Of a stretch of 7,690 bases of DNA, positions 1-5,759 are shown one piece after another. Source of the stretch: Methanosarcinales archaeon (GTDB lineage Archaea > Halobacteriota > Methanosarcinia > Methanosarcinales > Methanocomedenaceae); contig DAOWEE010000048.1 in assembly GCA_030638625.1 (NCBI GenBank), positions 1 to 7,690 of the forward strand, written 5' to 3'. The translations under genes and the position numbers were made by a program. The notes below the pieces were generated by a model. That model saw only the letters and a program-made list of their open reading frames with translations. It ran no database searches and had not been told where the DNA came from. The first letter of the stretch is position 1, and every line of letters starts with the position of its first letter.

Positions 1-399
1 AAAGGTGGGGTTGGTAAAATAACTGTTTTTTTGAATGTTGCAACTTCTATAGCTATGGTGGAGGAAAAAACTGTAATTATAGATACGGATTTACCAATGA
101 CCAACCCGGGACTAGCTTTTGGCCTTCAGGATATGCCAATCACATTACATGAAGTATTAGCAGGTAAGGCACCAATTAGTAAAGCAATACCTGACGACCT
201 TAAAAAACGAGAAAACGCCATGAAAATAGTCCCTCATGTAACATACATTCCAGAATATCCTGCATCCAATGCAATGACTAAGCTTGCAGCAAATAATGCA
301 AAGGTGGAATATAAGCCGACGATTGAGGAAGTAGGATGGTTCCAAAAGCCGATTGGAAAATCTAGGATCAAAGGAATTGAAAATTATGGACCGAACTAA
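1..399 (+). pseudogene. MinD/ParA-type ATPase remnant, 5' end outside the window, internally deleted
   Basis: The frame is open from base 1 to the TAA at 397-399. It begins inside a deviant Walker A motif, KGGVGKIT, then reads TVIIDTD, NPGLAFGLQD and LHEVLAGKAPISKA, which is the N-terminal pattern of MinD-like P-loop ATPases. Straight after this comes IPDDLKKRENA, IPEYPASNAMTKLAA and VEY, which is the pattern near the C-terminus of the same family. Roughly 120 residues that normally lie between, including Walker B and the switch regions, are missing without loss of frame. The Mg-coordinating Thr/Ser after the P-loop Lys is Ile (ATA at 19-21). The tail around GWFQKPIGKSRIKGI could be the membrane-binding amphipathic helix of MinD. 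Family members are ATPases that position division or other machinery; this copy should not hydrolyse ATP. It overlaps the rpiA start by 14 nt. The family is clear; the missing length is estimated from memory of typical MinD proteins. Confidence 0.75.
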
Positions 400-1084
400 A
401 CAAACAAATACTGATGAGAAAAAATTAATCGGAAATTCTGCCGCTGCATTGGTTGATAACGGGATGGTAGTAGGCTTAGGTACCGGTTCAACCACTGCTT
501 TTGCCATAGAAGCATTGGGGCGCAGGGTCGATGAAGGATTGGACATAAAAGGTATTCCCACTTCGTATCAATCACGGATGCTGGCTATTGAATGGGGAAT
601 TCCCCTCACATCTCTTGACCAGGACCCGGTATTGGATATTGCTCTTGACGGGGCTGACCAGGTGGATGCGAACTTGTATATCATAAAAGGTGGCGGTGCT
701 GCCCATACCAATGAAAAGATTGTTGCACGCTCTGCCAGGCGTTTCGTAGTGCTGGTGGATGAGAAAAAGATGGTTGACACTCTGATTCATCCTGTACCGC
801 TGGAAGTTATACCAGAGGCACTGGAACTTGTCAAGCGGCAAGTCATGGAACTGGGAGGCAATCCCAAATTGCGCATGGCTGTGCGAAAGGACGGCCCCGT
901 CATCACTGATAATGGAAATTTGGTTGTAGATGCCGATTTTGTCGAAATACCAGAACCTGGTAAACTGGCACTGCAACTGTCAGCATGTACAGGTATAATA
1001 GAACATGGTATATTCAATAATGCAGATATTGTATATGTGGGAATGCGTGATGGTACTATTGAGATATTGAAGTGTAATCGTTGA
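386..1084 (+). CDS. rpiA: Ribose-5-phosphate isomerase A
   Basis: This 232-aa protein interconverts ribose 5-phosphate and ribulose 5-phosphate in the cytoplasm, supplying ribose for nucleotides and PRPP. Visible signatures are the phosphate-binding loop GLGTGST (residues 30-36), DGADQVD with Asp88 and Asp91, KGGGAAHTNEK with Lys101 and Glu110, and DEKK near 125-128. Asp88, Asp91, Lys101 and Glu110 match E. coli RpiA Asp81, Asp84, Lys94 and Glu103 with a constant offset of 7, so the active site is complete. Length is normal for the family. The ATG at 386 is preferred because AAAGGA (370-375) lies 10 nt upstream; an in-frame TTG at 353 would add 11 residues inside the MinD remnant. The gene overlaps that remnant by 14 nt and is followed after 22 nt by the DUF2115 gene, so all three are probably read together. 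Confidence 0.95.
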   Translation: MDRTKQTNTDEKKLIGNSAAALVDNGMVVGLGTGSTTAFAIEALGRRVDEGLDIKGIPTSYQSRMLAIEWGIPLTSLDQDPVLDIALDGADQVDANLYIIKGGGAAHTNEKIVARSARRFVVLVDEKKMVDTLIHPVPLEVIPEALELVKRQVMELGGNPKLRMAVRKDGPVITDNGNLVVDADFVEIPEPGKLALQLSACTGIIEHGIFNNADIVYVGMRDGTIEILKCNR

Positions 1085-1106
1085 AACCATCTGGTTGGTG
1101 TCAATA

Positions 1107-1655
1107 ATGGCGGAAAGTTTGTTTAAGAAACTGAAAAACTTTCATGAACTACATGAATCAGTCCATGACAGTCAGACACTCATATCTATACTTAAAAAAG
1201 AACTTAATAGTTACACTGTTTTTGACCTGATGAAAATTCAGGCACAACTTGAAAATGAATGTAAACATCTTCCACCAGGATATAAGGAAAAGTTTAAAGA
1301 AAAAATGGGAGAACAACTATTTGGGAATTATAAGGCGATTATTTCAGGTGACAGTTACCATAACCAAAAACTGGATGTCGAATTATACTCAGAGTTTCTT
1401 AAAAACTTCCAGAGCAAACTGACCGACCAAACCGATGAGCATTTCCTGGATATGACCATGCTGTACTACATGTGTGCGCTGTACAATATTTTTGTGACAC
1501 TTACTCCGCCACATCCCGAAGGCACACCATTTCCGGGTGGTTATTTTGTTGAAAAAAAAGGTGAGGATTACTACTGTCCTGTCAGGGATAAGCAGGAAGA
1601 TAACAGTGAAGCTTTGTGTAAATTCTGCGTTGCTAAACAGGCGGACATGGAATAA
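1107..1655 (+). CDS. DUF2115 (UPF0305) family protein of unknown function
   Basis: This 182-aa soluble protein resembles the DUF2115/UPF0305 family, known mainly from methanogenic archaea and without an assigned function. The N-terminal two thirds are charged and helical. The C-terminal part carries the recognisable region: TPPHPEGTPFPGG (residues 133-145), YYCPV (155-159), then LCKFCVAKQ (170-178). Cys157, Cys171 and Cys174, with His136 nearby, could form a metal site; this is inferred from spacing only. I place the start at the ATG at 1107, with GGTG (1097-1100) 6 nt upstream; in-frame TTG 1095 and GTG 1098 would add only a few residues. It follows rpiA by 22 nt, so co-transcription is likely. 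Nothing in the sequence ties it to pentose metabolism. There is no signal peptide or membrane segment. Confidence 0.8.
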   Translation: MAESLFKKLKNFHELHESVHDSQTLISILKKELNSYTVFDLMKIQAQLENECKHLPPGYKEKFKEKMGEQLFGNYKAIISGDSYHNQKLDVELYSEFLKNFQSKLTDQTDEHFLDMTMLYYMCALYNIFVTLTPPHPEGTPFPGGYFVEKKGEDYYCPVRDKQEDNSEALCKFCVAKQADME

Positions 1656-1673
1656 TTATCTATTTCAATTGAC

Positions 1674-1690
1674 CAAAAGAGTATTTATAT
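1674..1690 (+). promoter_or_regulatory. Probable archaeal promoter of gdhA (BRE plus box A)
   Basis: A purine-rich stretch, AAAAGAG (1676-1682), is followed by the TATA-like TATTTATAT (1682-1690). Initiation about 25 nt downstream would fall near 1710-1715, leaving a leader of about 20 nt with a good ribosome binding site before the gdhA ATG at 1733. This suggests gdhA can be transcribed separately from rpiA and the DUF2115 gene. It is based on pattern and spacing only. Confidence 0.55.
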
Positions 1691-1720
1691 TATTCAGTTA
1701 TAATTTTATTGATAATAAAT

Positions 1721-1728
1721 GGAGTGAT
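1721..1728 (+). promoter_or_regulatory. Ribosome binding site that sets the gdhA start
   Basis: GGAGTGAT is a near-perfect match to the archaeal anti-Shine-Dalgarno complement GGAGGTGAT. Its GGAGTG core lies 6 nt before the ATG at 1733. It favours that start over an in-frame TTG at 1709, which would place this site inside the coding sequence. Confidence 0.75.
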
Positions 1729-1732
1729 TCCT

Positions 1733-2986
1733 ATGAGCGGAGAAAATATAAATCCATATGATGATATTTGCAGCCAGTTAAAGATATGCACAACCCAACT
1801 GGGAATGAATCCCGGAATACATGAGATCCTGATTAGTCCTAAGGTGATACATACTGTATCCCTTCCTCTTGAAATGGATAACGGGGAGATCAAAGTCTTT
1901 ACAGGATACCGTGTCCAGCATAATGATGCCAGAGGCCCGTATAAAGGAGGTATAAGGTATCACCATGAAGTGTCAATGGACGAAGTCAAGGCACTTGCTA
2001 TGGCCATGACATGGAAATGTGCTGTCATAAACATTCCTTATGGTGGCGCCAAGGGCGGTATTGTCTGCGACACCAAGGAGCTGTCCATTGGTGAGAAGGA
2101 ACACCTTACCAGGCGCTATACTGCTGCAATATCCCAGTTCATAGGTCCTTACCGTGATGTACCTGCACCTGATATGTATACCGATGCCCAGACCATGGCA
2201 TGGATTATGGACACTTACAGTGTCATGCAAGGATATTCAGTACCTGAAGTGGTTACCGGAAAGCCCATTGAACTTGGTGGAAGTGAAGGACGAACTGAAG
2301 CTACGGGCAGGGGAACTGCCATTTGTCTCAGGGAATGTGCCCGGAGCCTGAACATGACATTAAAGGATGCAACAGTTGTGGTGCAGGGATTTGGCAATGT
2401 GGGTGTACATGCTGCTATGACATTATCCAGTATGGGGTGCAGGATAATTGGTCTGAGCGATTCCCGTGGCGGCATATTTAACACGGAAGGACTTGACCCC
2501 AGCAAAGTATTGGGCCATAAGATCGAGACAGGGTCGGTCCTTGGATACCCGGGAAGTGAAGAGTTGACCAATGAGGAGACTCTGGAACTTGAATGCGACT
2601 TTTTAGTCCCTGCAGCCCTTGGACATCAGATACATGAAAAGAATGCGGGAAACATAAAAGCCAGGGTCATTGTTGAAGGTGCTAACGGTCCCACTACAAC
2701 TGAAGCTGATGAGATACTGAGCAGGAATGGTGTGTTCCTGGTGCCTGATATACTTGCAAACTCAGGTGGGGTAATGGTAAGTTATCTTGAATGGGTACAG
2801 AATATCAACAGGCAGCACTGGAGTTTAACTGATGTTAACCAGCAGCTTGAATCCAAGCTTGTAACAGCATACAAGAATGTATGGGATATGAAAGAAAAAA
2901 TGGATTTGAATATGAGGGGTGCTGCTCTTAGTATGGGTGTAAGCAGGGTGGCCAATGCGATTCAGCAGTTAGGGCTTTTCCCTTAA
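1733..2986 (+). CDS. gdhA: Glutamate dehydrogenase (Glu/Leu/Phe/Val dehydrogenase family)
   Basis: This 417-aa enzyme catalyses reversible NAD(P)-dependent conversion of 2-oxoglutarate and ammonium to glutamate, linking carbon and nitrogen metabolism in the cytoplasm. Length fits the hexameric GDH class. The dimerisation/substrate domain holds GPYKGGIR (Lys71), MTWKCAV (Lys95), PYGGAKGGI (Lys107) and PAPDM (Asp147). These match Clostridium symbiosum GDH Lys89, Lys113, Lys125 and Asp165 with a constant offset of 18, so substrate binding and catalysis look intact. The Rossmann domain has VVQGFGNVG (216-224). The second-strand region reads GLSDSRGGI (240-248); its Asp243 and Arg245 leave NAD versus NADP preference open. 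Downstream are VEGANGPTT (314-322) and LANSGGVMVSYLEW (341-354). The gene has its own likely promoter and ribosome binding site and ends 42 nt from the convergent hydrolase gene. Confidence 0.96.
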   Translation: MSGENINPYDDICSQLKICTTQLGMNPGIHEILISPKVIHTVSLPLEMDNGEIKVFTGYRVQHNDARGPYKGGIRYHHEVSMDEVKALAMAMTWKCAVINIPYGGAKGGIVCDTKELSIGEKEHLTRRYTAAISQFIGPYRDVPAPDMYTDAQTMAWIMDTYSVMQGYSVPEVVTGKPIELGGSEGRTEATGRGTAICLRECARSLNMTLKDATVVVQGFGNVGVHAAMTLSSMGCRIIGLSDSRGGIFNTEGLDPSKVLGHKIETGSVLGYPGSEELTNEETLELECDFLVPAALGHQIHEKNAGNIKARVIVEGANGPTTTEADEILSRNGVFLVPDILANSGGVMVSYLEWVQNINRQHWSLTDVNQQLESKLVTAYKNVWDMKEKMDLNMRGAALSMGVSRVANAIQQLGLFP

Positions 2987-3000
2987 TCTTAATCGTGATA

Positions 3001-3021
3001 CCCCACAGCTCTGCTGTGGGG
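3001..3021. repeat. Perfect 9-bp hairpin between convergent genes
   Basis: CCCCACAGC (3001-3009) and GCTGTGGGG (3013-3021) are perfect inverted repeats around the 3-nt loop TCT. The hairpin sits in the 42-nt gap between the stop codons of gdhA and the minus-strand hydrolase gene, so it would form in both transcripts. It may be a shared 3' end or processing structure. No strong T-run follows on either strand, so it is not a classical intrinsic terminator. A G/C-rich palindrome followed by AGCTTC also recalls the subterminal hairpins of IS200/IS605-type elements, so a relic of such an end is possible; no transposase is nearby. Confidence 0.75.
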
Positions 3022-3028
3022 AGCTTCA

Positions 3029-3889
3029 TTAGGACTCGACAATACGTTCTATCTCAACACCATATACTTTTTCAGGATTATCCTTATGAATCTTCCAAAA
3101 AACGTCTTCTCCCCATTCATCCACCAATCCAAGGGTCTTTCGTGGTATGGTCCTGGCACCCAGCACAGCACCAGGACGCTGGGGGTCATCGATATAATCG
3201 GTTTCCATCATGAACCGACTCCCCTGTGTCAGTGCCTCTTCGATCATCCCTTTACCTGCAAGCACACCGGGCCATATACCGCACCTGGCAAATTCCGGTA
3301 TCATGGGTGGTGAGAAATGCTTGACCACCTTCTCAGGGGAAAGTCCAGCTTTACGTGCCATGCCCGCCAGCTCATTTATGCCCTCCACTGTGGCGGTTTC
3401 TGTATGTAGTTGTATCGGACAGTCCGCATCTTTAGCCAGTTCCATAGCATAGACCAGTATCTCATTGGAAGCATCCCACAGGTCAGGCTCAACCTCATAA
3501 TGGGGACGGCCCGATTTCATGCCAACGGCAAGGCCTTCTTCCACGTATCCGGCTGCAATCTCCAGGCCGGACCGCATCAGTTCGATGGTCCTGTCCAGCC
3601 CCACCCTGCCATACATCTTGGTAATGGCGGCCGGGTGCACACCCAGTACAGGGAAGGCTGTCACGCCTATTTTGTTAACGGCCTCTGCCATCTCTACTGT
3701 TTCCCTGAATACCTGATGGTAATCCTCTGGTTGATTTACAGTTACACCAATAGTCCAGGAAGGTTTTGAAACTAAAAAAATATGTGTGCCGCCGGTGCGT
3801 TTGAACGCTTTAGCGGCCTCAACACCCTGACATCGGTGGTCAAGGTGCATGTGGTGGTCGGTTATGGGAAAAGTGTGACTTGAGTTCAC
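3029..3889 (-). CDS. TatD-like metal-dependent hydrolase (amidohydrolase superfamily)
   Basis: This 286-aa protein has the layout of a TatD-related TIM-barrel metal hydrolase. Metal-ligand candidates are His13 and His15 in TDHHMHLD, His162 in PIQLHTE, His191 in VKHFSPP and Asp231 in METDYIDD; GVHPAA (83-88) is another family-like motif. The strand-4 site, Glu in typical TatD proteins, reads GMKSGRPHY (123-131), with Lys125 about where the Glu is expected. Some TatD proteins are nucleases, but this archaeal branch has no secure substrate that I know of. The start is GTG 3889, preceded by GGGGTTGA (3898-3891). It overlaps the TATA-binding protein stop as GTGA, which suggests translational coupling and one transcript. 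No signal peptide or membrane segment is visible, so it should be cytoplasmic. The family is fairly sure; the substrate is unknown. Confidence 0.85.
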   Translation of the reverse strand: MNSSHTFPITDHHMHLDHRCQGVEAAKAFKRTGGTHIFLVSKPSWTIGVTVNQPEDYHQVFRETVEMAEAVNKIGVTAFPVLGVHPAAITKMYGRVGLDRTIELMRSGLEIAAGYVEEGLAVGMKSGRPHYEVEPDLWDASNEILVYAMELAKDADCPIQLHTETATVEGINELAGMARKAGLSPEKVVKHFSPPMIPEFARCGIWPGVLAGKGMIEEALTQGSRFMMETDYIDDPQRPGAVLGARTIPRKTLGLVDEWGEDVFWKIHKDNPEKVYGVEIERIVES

Positions 3890-4452
3890 ATCAACCCCAG
3901 ACTATCCAGTTCCTCAGAGATCTTATCAACTGCAGCATGTGCATCTTCAGGTTTTTTCCCGCCAGTAACCACAAGTTTGCCAGAACCGAAGATGAGCATT
4001 ACCACTTTTGGGACCGCGAGCCGGTACACCAGTCCAGGGAACTGTTCAGGCTCATATTCAATATTCTCAAGCCCAAGTCCGATGGCTATGGCATTGAGGT
4101 TAAGTACTGTGCCAAGGTCAGCGGAGGCTACAATGTTCTGTACTGTGATCTCTGGATTGTCCATCACATCCACTCCCATTTCCGTCAGTTCATTGAATAC
4201 CTTTTTCAGGCCGTTGTGCACATCGTCAATACTCTTGGCACCGGTACATACAATCTTACCGCTCCCGAATATCAGGGCTGCAGTCTTCGGGTCCTTGGTC
4301 CTGTAGACTACTCCTGGGAAACGTTCTTTGTTATAATCTGCACCTTCAAGCTTCATAGCTACTTTGGGCAGGTCTAATGTGGTGCCAATAGCAGTAGATG
4401 CTACCACATTTTCTATCTTAATAGTATCTTTAGGGTCATCAGTATTAGCCAT
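3886..4452 (-). CDS. tbp: TATA-box-binding protein (TBP)
   Basis: This 188-aa general transcription factor binds box A promoters and recruits TFB and RNA polymerase. It is the expected two-fold saddle. Repeat 1 contains IENVVAST, FPGVVYR and LIFGSGKIVCTG. Repeat 2 contains VQNIVASA, FPGLVYR and LIFGSGKLVVTG. The DNA-kinking Phe pairs are visible as Phe45/Phe62 and Phe138/Phe155, and the central Asn residues as Asn15 and Asn106. Length is normal. The acidic tail seen in several archaeal TBPs is absent; the protein ends DSLGLM. I choose the ATG at 4452 because AGTGAT (4462-4457) is 4 nt upstream and the box A at 4494-4487 predicts initiation near 4465. The upstream ATG at 4467 would have no leader. 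The hydrolase gene follows with a GTGA overlap. Confidence 0.96.
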   Translation of the reverse strand: MANTDDPKDTIKIENVVASTAIGTTLDLPKVAMKLEGADYNKERFPGVVYRTKDPKTAALIFGSGKIVCTGAKSIDDVHNGLKKVFNELTEMGVDVMDNPEITVQNIVASADLGTVLNLNAIAIGLGLENIEYEPEQFPGLVYRLAVPKVVMLIFGSGKLVVTGGKKPEDAHAAVDKISEELDSLGLM

Positions 4453-4486
4453 GATAATCACTTTCATCTAATAGGGAATTTAAACC

Positions 4487-4494
4487 TTTATATA
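4487..4494 (-). promoter_or_regulatory. Box A promoter of the tbp-hydrolase operon
   Basis: Read on the minus strand, TATATAAA occupies 4494-4487, preceded by TTAAAC and followed by GGTTTAAATT. Initiation about 25 nt downstream would be near 4465, giving a leader of 12-15 nt with AGTGAT before the ATG at 4452. The product of this operon binds such boxes, so self-regulation is possible but not shown. Confidence 0.7.
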
Positions 4495-4543
4495 GTTTAA
4501 GTAATCCGGATTGTGTTATTGCAGTGATATATGTCCATACTGG

Positions 4544-4567
4544 CCTCAGTTTCGTTTTATCCTGAGG
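4544..4567 (-). repeat. Inverted repeat downstream of the NYN gene
   Basis: CCTCAG (4544-4549) and CTGAGG (4562-4567) form a 6-bp stem around a 12-nt A/T-rich loop. It starts about 20 nt past the stop of the NYN gene and ends about 50 nt before the tbp box A. It could be a 3' end structure of the NYN transcript. A stem this short can occur by chance. Confidence 0.35.
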
Positions 4568-4587
4568 TAAATATTAAAGAATTCCCT

Positions 4588-5115
4588 TCATTCGTATATT
4601 AACATATTATCAGTTACTTCCACATATTTGTCAGCAACTGAGATTAACTCATTTCCTGTATTCTCAATAAATGAAATAATCTCTACCTTTACGCCTTTGG
4701 ATTGAAGTGCATAAACCAATGGGACAAAGTCACTGTCACCTGTCAGTATCACCATTATATCTACTTTATCGGCAAGTGCGAGGGCATCAATGGCAATTTG
4801 CATATCCCAATCTGCCTTAATTGAGCCGTCTGGAAGTCTGCGCGGGCGTTTGGATTTTATTTCAAAGCCCAGGATTTCCATTGTATGAACAAACTTGGAC
4901 TGGTCAATTCCATCGGGTGCGACGTTGTATATGATGGCTCTGGTGATTAACCTTGAGTTCATTGATTCTATGAGTGCACTATAGTCAGGCTTTGCACCTC
5001 TTGTTTTTGCTGAGAGGTATATGTTCTGGCCATCTATCAGGATGGCTGTCCTTTGTTGAAAGTTGTTTTTGGTTTGTTGGTACATAAGAATGCAGGGGTT
5101 ATTTATGTATTCCAT
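4588..5115 (-). CDS. NYN domain (LabA/DUF88-like) putative ribonuclease
   Basis: This 175-aa protein is almost entirely a NYN domain, a PIN-like fold of metal-dependent RNases. Conserved acidic positions are visible: ILIDGQNIY (25-33) with Asp28 and Asn31, KADWDMQIAIDAL (100-112) with Asp102, Asp104 and Asp110, and ILTGDSDF (123-130) with Asp127 and Asp129. These form the expected Mg-binding cluster, so it is probably active. A basic patch, KSKRPRR (87-93), could contact RNA. Its natural substrate is unknown; relatives act in RNA turnover or toxin-like roles. The start is uncertain: ATG 5115 gives 175 aa and ATG 5085 gives 165 aa, and neither has a clear Shine-Dalgarno motif. TTATAC (5122-5127), read as GTATAA on this strand, would suit a short-leader start at 5085. 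The gene seems to form its own unit upstream of tbp and is more A+T-rich than tbp. Confidence 0.88.
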   Translation of the reverse strand: MEYINNPCILMYQQTKNNFQQRTAILIDGQNIYLSAKTRGAKPDYSALIESMNSRLITRAIIYNVAPDGIDQSKFVHTMEILGFEIKSKRPRRLPDGSIKADWDMQIAIDALALADKVDIMVILTGDSDFVPLVYALQSKGVKVEIISFIENTGNELISVADKYVEVTDNMLIYE

Positions 5116-5143
5116 ACTAAGTTATACTTTCTGTCCCAATTTG

Positions 5144-5188
5144 CTATTGTATGGTCCCAAAACTTTTGACTTTTGCATGGATTTCCAT
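5144..5188 (-). other. Possible 14-codon upstream reading frame or AbrB-like relic
   Basis: On the minus strand, an ATG at 5188 opens a 14-codon frame (MEIHAKVKSFGTIQ) that ends at TAG 5146-5144, 28 nt before the NYN start at 5115. AGGGAT (5197-5192) lies just upstream. A TATA-like TATATA (5225-5220) sits at roughly the right distance. The peptide recalls the opening of SpoVT/AbrB-type antitoxins (KVxSxGxI), so it may be a truncated remnant, a leader peptide, or chance. The evidence is weak. Confidence 0.2.
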
Positions 5189-5219
5189 TATATCCCTATG
5201 ACCATCTGCTCATTTAACA

Positions 5220-5225
5220 TATATA
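5220..5225 (-). promoter_or_regulatory. Candidate distal promoter for the NYN gene
   Basis: TATATA, read on the minus strand inside TTTTCTATATATG, is the best box A-like match in the 150-nt gap between the membrane protein and NYN genes. Initiation would be near 5195-5200, giving the NYN gene a long leader that contains the short frame at 5188-5144. A second TATA-like site at 5127-5122 competes with this reading. Confidence 0.3.
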
Positions 5226-5266
5226 GAAAAAGATGAAGCAGAGAAAGCAAAGTAAGTGCTTATAAA

Positions 5267-5626
5267 TTATATTTTAATTATCTTTATCCACCGATACATG
5301 AGCCATTCTACTAATAAGATAGCAACAAATAGTTCTGTAACTGCAAATAGTCGTGCGGGAAAGTTTGCTGAAATAGTTCCATAATAAAATTCGGGATGTC
5401 CCAAACCCAAATATTCAATGAAATTGTGGATTGCGATTAATAATCCTACAATAAATATTATCACAACATTCTTCATCACAAAATCTTCTGAAAGAAATAC
5501 GCGTGCTTTCAATGTATCAAGATTCACACTTTTCAGTGATGAGAATAATTTTATAAAAAGAAATATTCCGAATATACCAAAAACTGCTGTAATACCAGAA
5601 ATAAAAGTTGTTGTGTTTTCATACAT
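5267..5626 (-). CDS. Small three-helix membrane protein of unknown function
   Basis: I do not recognise a family for this 119-aa protein. It has three hydrophobic segments, at about residues 8-28, 52-74 and 91-113, separated by a polar stretch (LKSVNLDTLKARVF, 31-44) and by LGLGHPEFYYG (73-83). It ends in a short basic tail, YRWIKIIKI. The first two helices contain few charges; helix 3 carries Glu98 and Glu107, and His67 with Glu71 lie in helix 2. The ATG at 5626 is preferred over GTG 5635 because GGGTGA (5637-5632) is an ideal ribosome binding site 5 nt before it and contains that GTG. It appears monocistronic, with an A/T-rich promoter upstream and 150 nt before the next gene. Its base composition is more A+T-rich than leuB or tbp. 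It could be a transporter-like fragment or a sensor accessory protein, but nothing in the sequence decides this. Confidence 0.75.
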   Translation of the reverse strand: MYENTTTFISGITAVFGIFGIFLFIKLFSSLKSVNLDTLKARVFLSEDFVMKNVVIIFIVGLLIAIHNFIEYLGLGHPEFYYGTISANFPARLFAVTELFVAILLVEWLMYRWIKIIKI

Positions 5627-5631
5627 TTTTG

Positions 5632-5637
5632 TCACCC
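5632..5637 (-). promoter_or_regulatory. Ribosome binding site that sets the membrane protein start
   Basis: GGGTGA on the minus strand (5637-5632) complements the archaeal 16S 3' end and lies 5 nt before the ATG at 5626. The alternative GTG at 5635 falls inside it, so the shorter protein is more likely. Confidence 0.7.
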
Positions 5638-5649
5638 AACTACATAAGT

Positions 5650-5676
5650 GTTTAAATATTCTATTATTTAAATATA
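5650..5676 (-). promoter_or_regulatory. A/T-rich promoter region of the membrane protein gene
   Basis: Two box A-like runs occur on the minus strand: TATATTTAAAT (5676-5666) and AATATTTAAAC (5660-5650). The first would place initiation about 25 nt downstream, near 5647, leaving a leader of about 20 nt with GGGTGA before the ATG. The second would start transcription too close to the ATG and is less likely to be the main box. Confidence 0.5.
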
Positions 5677-5759
5677 TTCGCCATTCATTTGAAAAATGTT
5701 GCCTGCACGGAATATTAATTTACAGCTGATATATCATCAAGTTAACGCAGATTTCCTAA

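Noticed and set aside
353..385. In-frame TTG at 353 as an upstream start for rpiA
   Set aside because: It adds 11 residues with no family counterpart; the ATG at 386 has AAAGGA 10 nt upstream and gives normal RpiA length.
157..561. Long minus-strand reading frame across the MinD remnant and the rpiA start
   Set aside because: It lies opposite a clear plus-strand gene, has no recognisable domain, and its composition is that of an antisense shadow.
572..976. Minus-strand reading frame inside rpiA
   Set aside because: It is fully antisense to a gene with a complete active site; no motif or ribosome binding site supports it.
1537..1761. Plus-strand reading frame across the end of the DUF2115 gene and the gdhA promoter
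   Set aside because: It overlaps the DUF2115 cysteine region in another frame and runs through the promoter into gdhA; the protein has no recognisable features.
3410..3769. Plus-strand reading frame opposite the hydrolase gene
   Set aside because: It is antisense to conserved metal-ligand regions of a better-supported minus-strand gene.
3880..4377. Plus-strand reading frame of 165 codons opposite tbp
   Set aside because: tbp on the other strand shows both TBP repeats; this frame has no domain and is a shadow.
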